A stretch of 64,000 nucleotides of DNA from NCBI GenBank assembly GCA_964036155.1, contig OZ038422.1:45593201-45657200 (forward strand), given 5' to 3'. The first letter of the stretch is position 1. Each line of letters begins with the position of its first letter. A program made the translations under genes and the position numbers. Origin of the DNA: Diploscapter coronatus. Taxonomy: Eukaryota > Nematoda > Chromadorea > Rhabditida > Rhabditidae. Positions 62,223 through 64,000 of this stretch are shown here, in pieces. Below the pieces are notes generated by a model. It was not told the DNA's origin. It was given only the letters and a program-made list of their open reading frames with translations, and ran no database searches.

Positions 62223-63560
62223 TCAAACTTGAAGATTATTTGGATTGACAACAAAAATATGAATTGCATTAGAATTATTTTTCTTTAAAAAATCGCATTT
62301 TAGTAATTTTCTCAAGTTCTGTAAAAAATTTTTGAACAAATCGTAAATTATTTTGCGTTTTCTACTATTACAGATTATAAACGACAATGGAATACAAACA
62401 TTGGTAAAATAAGAATAGTAAATTTCGAAGTTCTGAAATAACTTCATTTCCTCAGATATTGAAGCTGTATTAAATTCGCATACTATTTTTTCTATAGAAA
62501 ATTTATTTTCATATTCATCAATATCATAATAACCAGCCATAAGCGCTTGATAATAATAATAATCACACTTGCTATGCCCCATTAGGTTTTTTTTTACTCC
62601 ATATTCTATAAAATCGTCCAATATGCTAATATATTCATATTTCCAGTAATCAATCATGATTATAATAAATTGATTAATGACGTCAATCTAAAATTCTCAA
62701 TTAATATTATGAAATTTTTATTATTTTTTAATAAAGTAGATCATTCGTATTGTTTAAATATATGAAAATGAATGATTAAAACTAACACATTGATACAATG
62801 TGAAAGGAATTAGTTGTAGTAGAAAAGTGATGCTAGCTCGGTTATTCGCTTTTGCACGTATTGTTTTGATACGGAAGAATAGATAGATATAGATTGCAAG
62901 ACTGGTGATTGATATTATTATTCTTATAATTAAATCGATCTGCAAGTATACACAAAACTTATTTGTTTATTTAAATTATAAAATAAGTTGAAAATAAAAA
63001 TTTCCTCGCTTCACTTTAAATCTTAATGGCTAAATTTCAAAGTATCCAATTATCTAAAACGTCATAAATTATTGAAACGAGAATTTATTTGAAATTATTT
63101 ATATAAATATTTGAGTATAAGTTTATTTTTTAGAATTAAGATGACATTTTTAAATATATATATAAAGTATAAAAACCATTAATATTAATATATTGCGCAA
63201 ATTTTCCCAAGGTAACCGATTGAAATCCACTACATGGTCAATGTCTGATAAATTATAATTGTATGGCCAATATAGTATATAAGATATTATATACAAAAAT
63301 GGCACTAAAACAATAGGTCTTCTAAAAATTTGATTGTCTTTATATTAATATAAAATGGGGATATTGAAGTTAATAATTCATTTTATTCTGTACTGCTATA
63401 TTTTTAAATTTTTAATTTATTAGTAATTCTTACTTTACAAATATTGTTTTCTTAATTGAAAATTCGTTTATCATGATGAATCTTTGTAGACAAAGAATAA
63501 AATCCAGATAGTGTAATAATCTAAACGTCAGTATGAACAAATTCGAAATTAATTATTACT
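62223..63560 (-). CDS. 7TM chemoreceptor-like GPCR, tandem family member 3, incomplete
   Basis: Exons matching the family: 63536-63437 (LTFRLLHYLDFILCLQRFIM), about 63321-63184 (RPIVLVPFLYIISYILYWPY), about 62943-62790 (IRIIISITSLAIYIYLFF, RAKANNRASITFLLQLIP), and 62688-62223 (FTNVCIPLSFIICNSRKRK, ending HIFVVNPNNLQV). The TM1 exon is not found up to 64000 and may lie outside. Directly upstream of the TM2 exon, stop codons leave no good acceptor, so this copy may be a pseudogene. Confidence 0.6.
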
Positions 63561-64000
63561 TCTAATTAAATTTTTAGATCAGTTCTACGGTCGTGTTCTG
63601 TTGAAAGCTTAGCCGAGTAGAATTTGTAAATTCAAACAGAATTCAGCTGAATATAATGAAGGTTTAAATTTATATTTGTGCTAGGCTGAGCGATCAACTG
63701 AACTCAATTTGGGTTTGAATGTCGTAACTTGTCCAGAGTTATTTAGGAATTAAAGTTCGCGTTAAGTACGCCGCATTTTTTTTTTTCTAATTCTAATTTC
63801 AATTATTTGCTTCTAAACATGCCTAATTGTCATTGGGCTCCTTCTGCAAGTGAAAATTATAAAGGGTATGCTATATTTAAACCAATTCACTAGCATTCCC
63901 ATTAAATTCCTGAAAAAAATACCGATGTATAATTATTACATGGAGTGAGCGTTATACCATAGTGGTTCGCTTTCTGAATCGTATTCTGGTTTATAGGGAC
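63561..64000. other. Right edge, nothing recognisable
   Basis: AT-rich sequence upstream of the incomplete receptor. No tRNA or open frame that I can support. Confidence 0.4.

Noticed and set aside
63945..64000. tRNA-like words at the right edge
   Set aside because: No cloverleaf, T-arm or anticodon arrangement could be drawn.

Overview
The window is nuclear DNA of a rhabditid-type nematode; the species cannot be named from it. Evidence: compact genes with 34-60 nt introns ending in TTTCAG/TTTTAG, a complete SRH-like chemoreceptor, a tandem group of further nematode 7TM receptors, an innexin fragment, a receptor-L-domain gene of the nematode irld type, histone 3' stem-loops with the nematode loop (first loop base C), maT and mariner transposons and long palindromic foldback elements. 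Background DNA is AT-rich; the histone genes stand out as GC-rich.

Layout. 0-3 kb: two tandem paralogous multi-pass membrane protein genes on the minus strand, the left one cut by the window edge. 6.0-7.3 kb: a nearly intact maT-type (DD37D) transposon. 9.0-12.1 kb: a gene for a signal-peptide protein built of importin-alpha-like ARM repeats and ending in KDEL, so probably resident in the ER lumen. 13.2-14.5 kb: a decayed mariner. 14.5-17.0 kb: a claudin/PMP22-like four-TM protein. 17-21.4 kb: no convincing gene. 21.5-22.15 kb: middle exons of an innexin.

22.9-46.0 kb holds a segmental duplication in direct orientation. Each copy has a 5' non-coding segment followed by a fast-evolving, coiled-coil-rich gene (28.2-31.8 kb and 42.5-46.0 kb). 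A quartet of core histone genes (H2B-H2A divergent, then H3 and H4, 35.0-39.4 kb) lies between the copies. The left copy carries several transposon insertions whose empty or replaced sites can be read from the right copy. All four histone genes contain introns, yet keep the histone 3' stem-loop.

46.5-47.7 kb: a small secreted helical protein. 48.8-52.6 kb: an eight-exon SRH-like receptor with a MITE in an intron. 53.9-56.5 kb: an L-domain receptor-like gene. 56.9-63.6 kb: three tandem copies of one 7TM receptor family, the last one incomplete. Gene models were built by hand from splice signals, exon phase and paralogue comparison. Where all exon phases close I give exact ends, and I say where they do not.
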